Positions 1 to 7,273 of a stretch of 22,402 nt of DNA are shown in pieces. The translations under genes and the position numbers were made by a program. The notes under the pieces are model-generated. The model had not been told where the DNA came from. It made no database searches and was given only the letters and a program-made list of their open reading frames with translations. The stretch comes from CALIZF01 sp046292445 (GTDB taxonomy: Bacteria > Pseudomonadota > Alphaproteobacteria > Rhodobacterales > Rhodobacteraceae): assembly GCA_046292445.1 (NCBI GenBank), contig JBKBQT010000034.1, positions 1-22,402 on the forward strand. The letters run 5' to 3'. Numbering within the stretch: position 1 is the stretch's first letter; the number at the start of each line of letters is the position of its first letter.

Positions 1-261
1 GGCCACCGCGGCCGCCCGTCCGCCCGCCGACGTGCTGTCGCGCGCGCCCGGGCTGCGGGCGGCGGCACCCCCGAAGGCCGCCGGCCGCGCGGCCGCCCGC
101 ACCACGCCGCCAGGCCGGGCCAGCGGGCGCGGCGTATCGGCCCCGGCCGCCGCCACGTCAACGGCCGCCCCGCGCGCCGCCGGGCCCAGCCCCAGCCGGG
201 CGCAGCCCGGCAGGCCAAGGGCCAAGAGGGCCAGGGCGATCATGGCGTGCCGCGTCGTCAT
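1..261 (-). CDS. Putative lipoprotein, 3' part cut by window edge
   Basis: This minus-strand reading frame starts at ATG 261-259 and stays open to the edge of the window, so only the first 87 residues are visible. The N-terminus (MTTRHAMIALALLALGLPGC) is a type II signal peptide: a short basic region, a hydrophobic stretch and an LPGC lipobox with the lipidated cysteine at residue 20. The mature protein should therefore be anchored in a membrane facing the periplasm. After Cys20 the sequence is rich in Ala, Gly, Pro and Arg, a flexible linker with no recognisable domain yet. The segment ending ARSPGARDSTSAGGRAAA resembles the linker of small Rhodobacterales lipoproteins annotated 'D-galactarate dehydratase', but that is memory of a family, not proof. 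It is divergent from moaA across 84 bp. No good Shine-Dalgarno is visible before the ATG. Confidence 0.6.
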   Translation of the reverse strand, partial: MTTRHAMIALALLALGLPGCARLGLGPAARGAAVDVAAAGADTPRPLARPGGVVRAAARPAAFGGAAARSPGARDSTSAGGRAAAVA

Positions 262-310
262 CGGCCGGACGCTATCTGCCCGCGCGCCGGGCGGCAAGCC
301 GATCCGCCGC

Positions 311-339
311 TTGCAGTGACGCGCGGCCGGGCCTAGCAT
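311..339 (+). promoter_or_regulatory. Candidate moaA promoter giving a leaderless mRNA
   Basis: A -35-like TTGCAG (311-316) and a -10-like TAGCAT (334-339) are separated by exactly 17 bp. The -10 ends six bases before the moaA ATG at 346, so transcription would start at or next to the start codon. No Shine-Dalgarno precedes this ATG, which fits a leaderless message. This is inferred from hexamer matches only. Confidence 0.38.
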
Positions 340-345
340 CGCGTC

Positions 346-1377
346 ATGAACGCGCCCCTGCCCCCGCCCGTCCTGACGCCGCCGCTGGTCGATCCCTTCG
401 CCCGCGCGATCACCTATCTGCGCGTGTCGGTCACCGACCGCTGCGATTTCCGCTGCACCTATTGCATGTCGGAGAACATGACCTTTCTGCCGAAGGCCGA
501 TCTGCTGACGCTCGAGGAGCTTGACCGGCTCTGCTCGGCCTTCGTGCGGATGGGCGTCGCCAAGCTTCGCGTCACCGGGGGCGAGCCGCTGGTGCGCAAG
601 GGGATCATGGGGTTCTTCGCCGCCATGGCGCGGCACCTTGGCGACGGCACGCTGGACGAGCTGACGCTGACGACCAACGGCAGCCAGCTTCGCCGCTTTG
701 CGGCCGATCTCGCGGCAGCGGGCGTGCGTCGGGTCAACGTGAGCCTCGATACGCTCGATGCGGCGAAATTCGCGCAGATCACCCGCTGGGGCCGGCTGAG
801 CCAGGTGCTCGACGGCATCGCCGCCGCGCAAGAGGCGGGGCTGCGCGTCAAGATCAACGCGGTCGCCCTCAGGGGCTTCAACGAGGACGAACAGATCGCG
901 CTGACGGAATGGTGCGCGCGCGAGGGGCACGATCTGACCTGGATCGAGGTCATGCCGATGGGCGATCTGGGCGCCGAGGACCGGCTCGGCCAGTATTGGC
1001 CGATCCGCGACCTGCGCCGCCGCTACGGCGAACGCTACACGCTCGTCGATCTCGACGAACGGACCGGCGGGCCGGCGCGCTATGTGCGGCTTGCCGAGAC
1101 GGGGCAGAAGATCGGCTTCATCACGCCGCTCACGCACAACTTCTGCGAAAGCTGCAACCGGGTGCGGCTGACCTGCACGGGCGAGCTTTACATGTGCCTC
1201 GGGCAGGAGGACATGGCCGACCTGCGCGCGCCGCTGCGCGCGAGCCCTGATGACGCGCCCCTCGATGCCGCGATCCGCGCCGCCATCGCCCGCAAGCCCA
1301 GGGGGCACGACTTCGACTATGACCGCCAGACGGTTGCCGGGCAGGTTTCGCGGCACATGAGCCACACGGGCGGCTAG
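346..1377 (+). CDS. moaA: GTP 3',8-cyclase MoaA (molybdenum cofactor biosynthesis)
   Basis: MoaA is a radical-SAM enzyme that, with MoaC, converts GTP to cyclic pyranopterin monophosphate, the first step of molybdenum cofactor synthesis in the cytoplasm. The 343-residue product has the usual family length. The radical-SAM cluster motif C-x3-C-x2-C is at Cys33, Cys37 and Cys40 (CDFRCTYC), followed by the glycine-rich TGGEP motif. The second, C-terminal 4Fe-4S site is the MoaA-specific C-x2-C-x13-C at Cys267, Cys270 and Cys284. The protein ends in the conserved Gly-Gly pair (SHTGG). The ATG at 346 is chosen because the conserved N-terminus follows shortly and the promoter-like hexamers lie directly upstream. 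No other mo-gene is adjacent, so it appears as a single transcription unit, convergent with the small secreted protein 36 bp downstream. Confidence 0.97.
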   Translation: MNAPLPPPVLTPPLVDPFARAITYLRVSVTDRCDFRCTYCMSENMTFLPKADLLTLEELDRLCSAFVRMGVAKLRVTGGEPLVRKGIMGFFAAMARHLGDGTLDELTLTTNGSQLRRFAADLAAAGVRRVNVSLDTLDAAKFAQITRWGRLSQVLDGIAAAQEAGLRVKINAVALRGFNEDEQIALTEWCAREGHDLTWIEVMPMGDLGAEDRLGQYWPIRDLRRRYGERYTLVDLDERTGGPARYVRLAETGQKIGFITPLTHNFCESCNRVRLTCTGELYMCLGQEDMADLRAPLRASPDDAPLDAAIRAAIARKPRGHDFDYDRQTVAGQVSRHMSHTGG

Positions 1378-1413
1378 GCGTCGCCCCGGCCGCCCGGCGC
1401 CCAGCCGCGGGCT

Positions 1414-1650
1414 TCAGTCGTCGTCGCGGTCGTCGTCGTCGTCGTCGTCATCATCGTCATCGTCGGACACCCGGCGGTCGGGCCGCTTGACCTTGGCGCG
1501 GATGGCGGTGCTGTCGGCGGCAACGCTCGCGCGGTCGGCCCCCGGGACATAGGACCCGAGCATCCCGAGCCGGATTTCGGTCCGGGCTTCGGCCAGCGGA
1601 ATGGCGGCGGTGCCCGCCAGCAGCGCGGCGAGGATCAGGGACGGCAGCAT
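1414..1650 (-). CDS. Small secreted protein with poly-aspartate C-terminal tail
   Basis: I do not recognise a family for this 78-residue protein. The start at ATG 1650 is supported by a near-perfect Shine-Dalgarno (AAGGAG, 1658-1663) 7 nt upstream. Residues 1-22 look like a signal peptide (hydrophobic LILAALLAGTAAIPLAEA, AxA-type cleavage near 22), although the n-region lacks a basic residue. The mature part is short and mixed-charge and ends in 12 Asp, one Arg and three Asp, directly before the TGA. Such a tail would be extremely acidic and could bind Ca2+ or other cations in the periplasm; that is inference. The tail is encoded by a GAC/GAT trinucleotide run (1417-1464), so its length could vary in frame by slippage. 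It lies 87 bp downstream of the M20D amidohydrolase, on the same strand, and may share its transcript. Confidence 0.65.
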   Translation of the reverse strand: MLPSLILAALLAGTAAIPLAEARTEIRLGMLGSYVPGADRASVAADSTAIRAKVKRPDRRVSDDDDDDDDDDDDRDDD

Positions 1651-1737
1651 CGGCAGTCTCCTTGCTGAAGGGGTCGTGCCGGGGCAACGTCCGGGGCGGG
1701 CGGTCCATTCCGCCGCCCCGTTCGTGCTGCGCTGCGG

Positions 1738-2904
1738 TCAGGCGGCCGGCATCCGCGCCTCGACCATCCCGGCATACCAGGAACAGCCCGCCGGGATCGC
1801 GTTGTCGTCGAAGTCGTAGGCCGGGTGGTGCACCCCCGCCGTGTCGCCGTTGCCCACGAGGATATAGGCGCCGGGGCGTTCCTCGAGCATATAGGCGAAA
1901 TCCTCGCCGCCCATGAGCGGGGGGACATCGCGCACCGGCTTGCCGGCGACGGCTTCGGCCACGGCGGCGGCATGGCCCGTCTCGCGGTCGTGGTTGACCA
2001 TCACCGGGTAGCCGCGGTGATAGTCGATCGCGACCGTCCCGCCGAAGGCCGCGGCGGTGTGCTCGGCGATCGCCCGGATGCGCGCCTCGGCCATCGTGCG
2101 CATCTCGGCCTCGAGCGTGCGGACGGTGCCGCGCAGCTGCACCGTCTGGGGGATGACGTTGTAGGCCTCGCTCTGGGTGCGGAAGGACGTGACCGAGACG
2201 ACCACGTTCTTGAGCGGATCGGCATTGCGGCTCACGATGGTCTGGAGCGCGAGGACGAGATGGGCGGCGATCACGGTGGTGTCGATCGTTTCGTGCGGCT
2301 TGGCGGCATGGCCGCCGCGGCCCGTCACGTCGATGGTGAACTGGTCGGTCGCAGCGAAGAAGGCGCCGGGCCGGATGGCGAATTCGCCCACCGGCAGGCC
2401 GGGCATGTTGTGCATCCCGTAAACCTCCTGGATGTTCCAGCGCGCCATCATCCCGTCGTCGCACATCACCTTGCCGCCGCCGCCGCCCTCTTCGGCGGGC
2501 TGGAAGATGACGACGGCGGTGCCGTCGAAGTTGCGCGTCTCGGCGAGATACTTGGCGGCGCCGAGCAGCATGGCGGTATGCCCGTCATGGCCGCAGGCAT
2601 GCATCGCACCCGGCGTCCTGGAGGCATGCGGCGCGCCCGTCGCCTCGGCGATGGGCAGCGCGTCCATGTCGGCGCGCAGGCCGACGACGCGGCCCGCGGT
2701 GTCGGTCCGGCCCCGGATCACGCCGACGACCCCGGTGCGGCCGATGCCCGTCACCACCTCGTCGCAGCCGAATTCGCGCAGCTTGTCCGCGACGATACCG
2801 GCGGTGCGGTGCACGTCGAAGAGGATTTCGGGGTGCTGGTGGAAATCGCGGCGCCAGGCGGTGATCTCGGGCAGCAGTTCGGCGAAGCGGTTCTTGACGG
2901 GCAT
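1738..2904 (-). CDS. M20D-family amidohydrolase (hippurate hydrolase / N-acyl amino acid amidohydrolase type)
   Basis: The 388-residue product is a cytoplasmic di-metal amidohydrolase of peptidase family M20, subfamily D, which removes acyl or aryl groups from N-acylated amino acids. Visible motifs are GLRADMDALPI (75-85), the metal-binding CGHDGH with Cys104 and His106, the EE pair at 138-139, His165 in MHNMPGLP, and the C-terminal GGEDFA and HHPAYDFDD blocks. The Cys-for-Asp ligand and the GGEDF block separate it from ArgE/DapE-type M20 enzymes. The start at ATG 2904 is set by AAAGGA (2912-2917) 7 nt upstream and by homology beginning at MPVKNRF; the frame is open further upstream but that part is not conserved-looking. 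True substrate cannot be read from sequence. It lies 250 bp downstream of a second M20 gene on the same strand. Confidence 0.93.
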   Translation of the reverse strand: MPVKNRFAELLPEITAWRRDFHQHPEILFDVHRTAGIVADKLREFGCDEVVTGIGRTGVVGVIRGRTDTAGRVVGLRADMDALPIAEATGAPHASRTPGAMHACGHDGHTAMLLGAAKYLAETRNFDGTAVVIFQPAEEGGGGGKVMCDDGMMARWNIQEVYGMHNMPGLPVGEFAIRPGAFFAATDQFTIDVTGRGGHAAKPHETIDTTVIAAHLVLALQTIVSRNADPLKNVVVSVTSFRTQSEAYNVIPQTVQLRGTVRTLEAEMRTMAEARIRAIAEHTAAAFGGTVAIDYHRGYPVMVNHDRETGHAAAVAEAVAGKPVRDVPPLMGGEDFAYMLEERPGAYILVGNGDTAGVHHPAYDFDDNAIPAGCSWYAGMVEARMPAA

Positions 2905-3070
2905 GGCCTGGTCCTTTGCAGCATCATGTCTGGCGCGCGTGCAGGCGCGGGGTTGCCGGCCCGGCCGGGATTGGCGGGCTGGCAGCACCGGCGGCGCAGG
3001 CGGCGCGGAATGCGTCATGCTGGCCTGTCCGGGCGGCCGGGACAAGGGCCTTGCGGAGCGCCCGTTGGAG

Positions 3071-3115
3071 CTGCGGGAGCCTCCGGCGGGGATATTTGGG
3101 CCAGCCTGAAGCCGC
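3071..3115. repeat. 45-bp interspersed intergenic repeat, copy A
   Basis: This 45-bp sequence is identical, base for base, to 20506-20550; the flanking bases differ at both ends. It contains GGAGCCTCC, GGCGGGGATATTTGGG and CCAGCCTGAAGCC. It sits in the 250-bp spacer between the two M20 genes, 39 bp beyond the argE-like stop codon. On the minus strand its core reads CCCAAATATCCCCGCCGG; a shorter version of that core occurs on the plus strand at 8529-8540. Nothing else in the 2905-3154 spacer is recognisable apart from the ribosome binding site of the M20D gene. Confidence 0.85.
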
Positions 3116-3154
3116 TGGGCGGTGCCATGGCGGGGGCGAGGGCGAGGATGGGGG

Positions 3155-4315
3155 TCAGTCGCGCAGGTCGGCGACGAGGCGTTCCATGAAGGTCCAGCCG
3201 GCGGCGAATTCCGAGAGCGCGAGGTATTCGTCGGCCTGGTGCGCCTGGGCGATGTCGCCCGGCCCGCAGACGACCGTCGAATAGCCCGCCGCCTGGAAAT
3301 GCCCCCCTTCGGTGCCGTAGCTGACGACGTGCAACCCATTGTCGCCGGTTAGGCGGCGGGCGAGGCGTTCGGCCGCGCCGTCGGGTTCCGGGGTGACGGG
3401 CGGGAGGGTGAAATAGCGGTCGAGCGTGATGCCCGTCGCGGGGCGGACGGACTGCATCGCGGCGGCGATGCGCGCCGCTTCGGCCTCGACGGCGGCGATC
3501 CAGCCGGCGAGGTCCTCGCCCGGCACGACGCGCACCTCGAGGCTGAAGCGGCAGTCGGCGGCGGTGATGTTATGGGCGGTGCCGCCGTCGATCATGCCGG
3601 CATGCAGGGTGGTGAACGGCGGGTGGAACGCGGCGGCGAGCGGGGCGGGCGGGCGTGCCTGAAGTTCGGCGTTGCGGTCGTTGGCCCAGTCGATCAGCCG
3701 GGCCGCCTCCATGATCGCGCTGACGCCTTCGGGCAGGAGCGAGGAATGGACCGCATGCCCCTTCGCATGCACCGTCCAGCCTGCGCCGCCCTTGTGGCCG
3801 GTGACGACCTTCATCCGCGTCGGCTCGCCGACGATGACCGCCGATGCGCGGGCGAGGGCGGCATCGAGGGCGGGGATGAGATCCTGCACCGCCACGCAGC
3901 CGAGTTCCTCGTCGCAGCTGAGCGCGAGTTGCAGCGGGCGGCGGATGCCGGCGGCCTGCGCCAGCGGCAGGGCGGCGATGGCGAGGGCGACAAAGCCCTT
4001 CATGTCGGCCGTGCCGCGGCCGTAGAGACGCCCCGCCCGTTCGGTGAGCGTGAAGGGATCGGAGGTCCAGGCCTGACCGTCCACCGGCACGACATCCGAA
4101 TGGCCCGAAAGGATCACGCCGCCGGGCGCATCGGGGCCGGCCTGCGCGAAGAGCTGTGCCTTGGTGCCGCAGGGGCGCATGACGACGGTGGCGGGGATGC
4201 CGTGCCCCGCGAGCCAGTCGGCGACCCAGCGGATGAGGTCGAGGTTGCTGTCGCGGCTGACGCTGGGGAAGGCGACGAGCCTGTCCAGAACCGCCCGTGC
4301 CGTCGCCTGATCCAT
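3155..4315 (-). CDS. argE: Acetylornithine deacetylase-like M20 metallopeptidase
   Basis: The product (386 residues) matches the ArgE branch of family M20. ArgE hydrolyses N2-acetyl-L-ornithine to ornithine and acetate in arginine biosynthesis. Metal and catalytic motifs are in order: HSDVVP with His72 and Asp74, GRGTADMKG with bridging Asp104, DEELGC with Glu136 and Glu137, GEPT with Glu164, and a late His in AQAHQADEYL. The start at ATG 4315 has GGGAGG 9 nt upstream; the frame is open for almost 200 codons further upstream but without family sequence and across the fur promoter region. No other arg genes are nearby. Many alphaproteobacteria use ArgJ for this step, so this copy may be a broader N-acyl amino acid deacetylase. 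It is divergent from fur and precedes another M20 enzyme. Confidence 0.9.
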   Translation of the reverse strand: MDQATARAVLDRLVAFPSVSRDSNLDLIRWVADWLAGHGIPATVVMRPCGTKAQLFAQAGPDAPGGVILSGHSDVVPVDGQAWTSDPFTLTERAGRLYGRGTADMKGFVALAIAALPLAQAAGIRRPLQLALSCDEELGCVAVQDLIPALDAALARASAVIVGEPTRMKVVTGHKGGAGWTVHAKGHAVHSSLLPEGVSAIMEAARLIDWANDRNAELQARPPAPLAAAFHPPFTTLHAGMIDGGTAHNITAADCRFSLEVRVVPGEDLAGWIAAVEAEAARIAAAMQSVRPATGITLDRYFTLPPVTPEPDGAAERLARRLTGDNGLHVVSYGTEGGHFQAAGYSTVVCGPGDIAQAHQADEYLALSEFAAGWTFMERLVADLRD

Positions 4316-4472
4316 CGCCCGCCCCCTCCCTTCGTGCCCTGCCTTGCCTTTCCGGGCGACCGTTGCGCAGCCGGCGCGCGGGGTCAACCGGCTGCAGGCA
4401 GCGGCGACCCGTCGAAATTGCGCGCGGGCTGCGGGTGTCGAGCAGGCCGCGGCACGGCAATTCCGGGTTCCC

Positions 4473-4486
4473 CCTTCGCCCGAAGG
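4473..4486. promoter_or_regulatory. Short palindrome upstream of fur/mur, possible operator
   Basis: CCTTCG and CGAAGG form a perfect inverted repeat around a CC centre, 37 bp before the fur start and 158 bp from the argE-like start. Fur/Mur proteins often control their own gene, but this does not match an A/T-rich Fur box that I would recognise. It is offered only as a candidate. Confidence 0.25.
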
Positions 4487-4522
4487 TGCGCTATCCCTCG
4501 TTGTGACCGACCGGAGGGGGGC

Positions 4523-4933
4523 ATGTCCGACACCATCATCGCCCGCTGCGAGGCGCGGGGCCTGCGCATGACCGACCAGCGCCGCACAGTCGCCCGTGTG
4601 CTCGAAGAGGCCGACGACCACCCGGATGTCGAGGCCGTCTATACCCGCGCCGCCGCGATCGACCCGCGGATCTCGATCGCCACGGTCTATCGCACGGTCA
4701 AGCTCTTCGAGGAGGCCGGGATCCTCGACCGGCTGGAGTTCGGCGACGGGCGCGCGCGTTACGAGGACAGCACGCGGGACCATCACGACCACCTGATCGA
4801 CCTTGCGAGCGGCGCGGTGATCGAGTTCGTCGACCCCGAGATCGAGAAGCTGCAGGAAGCGATCGCGGCGCGGCTGGGCTATACGCTCAAGGGCCACCGG
4901 CTGGAGCTTTACGGCGTCAAGCGGCGGGGCTGA
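4523..4933 (+). CDS. fur: Fur-family metalloregulator (alphaproteobacterial Fur/Mur type)
   Basis: The 136-residue protein has the full Fur layout: N-terminal winged helix with recognition helix SIATVYRTVKLFEEAG (51-66), then a dimerisation and metal-sensing domain with Glu81, the HHDH run His87-His88-Asp89-His90, Glu101 and His125. CxxC structural-zinc motifs are absent, as in alphaproteobacterial Fur/Mur proteins. In Rhodobacter sphaeroides and rhizobia such proteins respond mainly to manganese and repress Mn uptake genes; whether this one senses Fe or Mn cannot be decided here. The start at ATG 4523 follows a strong GGAGGGG (4513-4519). It is divergent from the argE-like gene, with 207 bp between the starts. 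A 6-bp GC hairpin (4934-4950) follows immediately after the stop. Confidence 0.95.
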   Translation: MSDTIIARCEARGLRMTDQRRTVARVLEEADDHPDVEAVYTRAAAIDPRISIATVYRTVKLFEEAGILDRLEFGDGRARYEDSTRDHHDHLIDLASGAVIEFVDPEIEKLQEAIAARLGYTLKGHRLELYGVKRRG

Positions 4934-4971
4934 CGCGGCGGGGGGCCGCGGCGGCGGGGGGTTGCGGCGGC

Positions 4972-5004
4972 GGGGGTCGGAAGGGCGGGGTCGAAAGGGC
5001 GGGG
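4972..5004 (+). other. G-run cluster with G-quadruplex potential and 14-bp tandem repeat
   Basis: The 146-bp spacer between fur and the EamA gene is dominated by G runs. From 4972 to 5004 the runs are G5, G3, G4, G3 and G4 with loops of 1-6 nt, which satisfies the usual G3+N1-7 quadruplex pattern on the coding strand. The stretch 4977-4990 is repeated in tandem at 4991-5004 with one mismatch (TCGGAAGGGCGGGG versus TCGAAAGGGCGGGG). Whether it folds in vivo is unknown. Confidence 0.5.
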
Positions 5005-5079
5005 AGCGATCATGGGCCGCGGCGCTTCCCTGCGCGCCCGCGCCGGGCTATGGCGGCGGCGGACCCGGCCGGAGCGATC

Positions 5080-5955
5080 ATGGAAAACCTGCGCGCCTCG
5101 ATCCTCATGGTTGCCGCCATGGCGGGCTTTGCGCTCGAGGATGCGCTCATCAAGCTGCTGTCGGCCAGCTGGCCGACCGGGCAGATCCTGCTGGTCCTCG
5201 GCGTGGCGGGCACGGCCACCTTCGCGCTGGTCCTGATCGCGCAGCGCCTCGCCCCGCTGACCCGCGCGGCATGGCATCCTGTCGTCCTGGTGCGCTGCGG
5301 CGCCGAACTCGTCGGCACGATCGCCTTCGTCACCGCGCTGAGCCTCGTGCCGCTGGCCGTCGCCTCGGCGATCCTGCAGGCGCTGCCGCTGGTCGTCACG
5401 CTCGGCGCCGCGGTGATCCTGCGCGAGCCGGTGGGCTGGCGGCGCTGGACGGCGATCGCGGTGGGCTTTGCCGGCATGCTCTTGATCCTGCGGCCCTTCG
5501 GCGCCGGGTTCGATGCCAATGCTCTCTTTGCCGTCGTCGCCGTCTTTGCGCTCGCGCTGCGCGATCTGGTCACCCGGCGGGTGCCGCAGGCGGTGCATTC
5601 GCTGCACCTCGCGCTGCTCGGCTTTGCCGTCCTGATCCCGGCGGGGGCGGGCCTGCTGCTGGCCGGCCAGACCGCTGCCCCGGCCGGCGCGGCCGAATCG
5701 GGCCTGATGGCCGCGATCCTTGCGCTCGGCGTGACCGCCTATATGGCGATCACGCTGGCCACCCGCACCGGCGCGGTCGCCATCGTCGCCCCGTTCCGCT
5801 ATTCGCGCCTCGTCTTCGCCATGGCGGTCGGGGCGGTGGTCTTCGGCGAGCGGCCCGACGGCTGGACGCTGGCCGGATCGGCCCTGATCATCGCCTCGGG
5901 GCTCTATACCTTCGCCCGCGAACGCAGGCTGGCCCTTGCGCGCGCCGCCGGCTAA
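5080..5955 (+). CDS. EamA/DMT-superfamily membrane transporter
   Basis: The 291-residue product is almost entirely hydrophobic and fits the ten-helix EamA architecture: two homologous halves of about five membrane segments. Recognisable parts are MVAAMAGFALEDALIKLLS in helix 1, the SLVPLAVASAILQALPLVV segment that closes the first half, and RYSRLVFAMAVGAVVFGE in the second half. Such proteins export amino acids, metabolites or drugs across the inner membrane; the substrate cannot be predicted. I choose ATG 5080 because GGAG (5071-5074) lies 5 nt upstream and the protein then begins just before helix 1. An in-frame ATG at 5050 would add ten residues but has no ribosome binding site. Enolase follows 32 bp downstream, so the two may be co-transcribed. 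Confidence 0.92.
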   Translation: MENLRASILMVAAMAGFALEDALIKLLSASWPTGQILLVLGVAGTATFALVLIAQRLAPLTRAAWHPVVLVRCGAELVGTIAFVTALSLVPLAVASAILQALPLVVTLGAAVILREPVGWRRWTAIAVGFAGMLLILRPFGAGFDANALFAVVAVFALALRDLVTRRVPQAVHSLHLALLGFAVLIPAGAGLLLAGQTAAPAGAAESGLMAAILALGVTAYMAITLATRTGAVAIVAPFRYSRLVFAMAVGAVVFGERPDGWTLAGSALIIASGLYTFARERRLALARAAG

Positions 5956-5987
5956 ACGCGCGGCAAACCCCCGAACCGGAGCGCGCC

Positions 5988-7265
5988 ATGAGCACGATCA
6001 TCGACATCCACGCCCGCGAGATCCTCGACAGCCGCGGCAACCCGACCATCGAGGTCGAGGTGACGCTCGAGGATGGGCCGATGGGCCGCGCGGCGGTGCC
6101 CTCGGGAGCCTCGACCGGCGCCCACGAGGCGGTCGAGCGGCGCGACGGCGACAAGCGGCGCTACGGCGGCAAGGGCGTGCTCGAGGCGGTGGCGGCGGTC
6201 AACGGCGAGATCGCCGAGGCGCTGACCGGTTTCGATGCGACCGAACAGGTGGCCATCGACCGCATGCTGATCGAGATGGACGGGACCGACAACAAGGGCC
6301 GCCTCGGCGCCAATGCGATCCTCGGCGTGTCGCTCGCCTGCGCCAAGGCGGCGGCGGAATTCACCGGCCAGCCGCTCTACCGCTATGTCGGGGGCACCAA
6401 TGCCCGCGTGCTGCCGGTGCCGATGATGAACATCATCAACGGCGGCGCCCATGCCGACAATCCGATCGACATCCAGGAATTCATGATCATGCCGGTCGGC
6501 GCCCCGTCCTGCCGCGAGGCGATCCGCTGGGGTGCGGAGGTGTTCCATGCGTTGAAGGCGGCGCTCAGGAAGGCCGGGCACGGCACCAATGTCGGCGACG
6601 AGGGCGGCTTTGCCCCCGATCTCGCATCGACGCGGGCGGCGCTCGACTTCATCCTGGGGGCGGTGGAGCAGGCGGGGATGAAACCCGGGCGCGACATCAT
6701 GCTGGCGCTCGACTGCGCGGCGACGGAATACTTCAAGGACGGCCGATATGTGCTTGCCAGCGAGGGGCTTTCGCTGACCCCGGCCGAGAATGTGGAATAT
6801 CTCGCCGCGCTCTGTGCCGCCTATCCGATCATGTCGATCGAGGACGGCTGCAGCGAGGACGACTGGGAGGGGTGGAAACTGCTGACCGACCGGCTCGGCG
6901 ATGCGGTGCAACTGGTGGGCGACGATCTTTTCGTGACCAACCCGGCGCGGCTTTCGGACGGGATCCGGCGGGGTTGCGCCAATTCGCTGCTGGTCAAGGT
7001 GAACCAGATCGGAACCCTCACGGAAACGCTCGAGGCCGTCGCGATGGCGCATCGCGCCCGCTACACCGCCGTCATGTCGCACCGCTCGGGCGAGACCGAG
7101 GATGCGACCATCGCCGACCTCGCCGTCGCGACCAACTGCGGCCAGATCAAGACGGGGAGCCTGTCGCGCTCGGACCGGCTGGCGAAATACAACCAGCTCA
7201 TCCGCATCGAGGAACAGCTCGGCGATATCGCCGGCTATGCCGGCCGGTCGATCCTGCGGACCTGA
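5988..7265 (+). CDS. eno: Enolase (phosphopyruvate hydratase)
   Basis: Enolase interconverts 2-phosphoglycerate and phosphoenolpyruvate in glycolysis and gluconeogenesis, needs Mg2+ and acts in the cytoplasm; in many bacteria it is also part of RNA-degrading complexes. The 425-residue length is typical. Catalytic and metal sites are all present: the mobile loop SGASTG (39-44), His155 in GGAHADN, Glu164 in IQEFM, proton donor Glu205 in VGDEGGFAP, Mg ligands Asp242, Glu285 and Asp312, the base Lys337 in LLVKVNQIGTLTET, and MSHRSGETED near residue 370. The start at ATG 5988 has CGGAG (5977-5981) 6 nt upstream. The frame continues open upstream, but only as read-through of the transporter region. 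Cys288 in IEDGCSEDDW replaces the usual Leu or Phe, probably neutral. Confidence 0.99.
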   Translation: MSTIIDIHAREILDSRGNPTIEVEVTLEDGPMGRAAVPSGASTGAHEAVERRDGDKRRYGGKGVLEAVAAVNGEIAEALTGFDATEQVAIDRMLIEMDGTDNKGRLGANAILGVSLACAKAAAEFTGQPLYRYVGGTNARVLPVPMMNIINGGAHADNPIDIQEFMIMPVGAPSCREAIRWGAEVFHALKAALRKAGHGTNVGDEGGFAPDLASTRAALDFILGAVEQAGMKPGRDIMLALDCAATEYFKDGRYVLASEGLSLTPAENVEYLAALCAAYPIMSIEDGCSEDDWEGWKLLTDRLGDAVQLVGDDLFVTNPARLSDGIRRGCANSLLVKVNQIGTLTETLEAVAMAHRARYTAVMSHRSGETEDATIADLAVATNCGQIKTGSLSRSDRLAKYNQLIRIEEQLGDIAGYAGRSILRT

Positions 7266-7273
7266 CGCCCGGC

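Noticed and set aside
32..319. 95-codon plus-strand frame at the left edge
   Set aside because: It is antisense to the lipoprotein frame, which has a proper signal peptide and lipobox; this one has no recognisable features.
1417..1464. GTC trinucleotide run as a phase-variation switch
   Set aside because: The unit is three bases, so slippage changes tail length but cannot shift the frame or switch the gene off.
1825..3189. Long plus-strand open frame opposite the M20D amidohydrolase (and similar ones opposite argE-like, tyrS and nrdJ)
   Set aside because: In such GC-rich DNA antisense frames stay open by codon bias. These have no ribosome sites, are rich in Arg, Gly, Ala and His, and lie opposite genes with clear family motifs.
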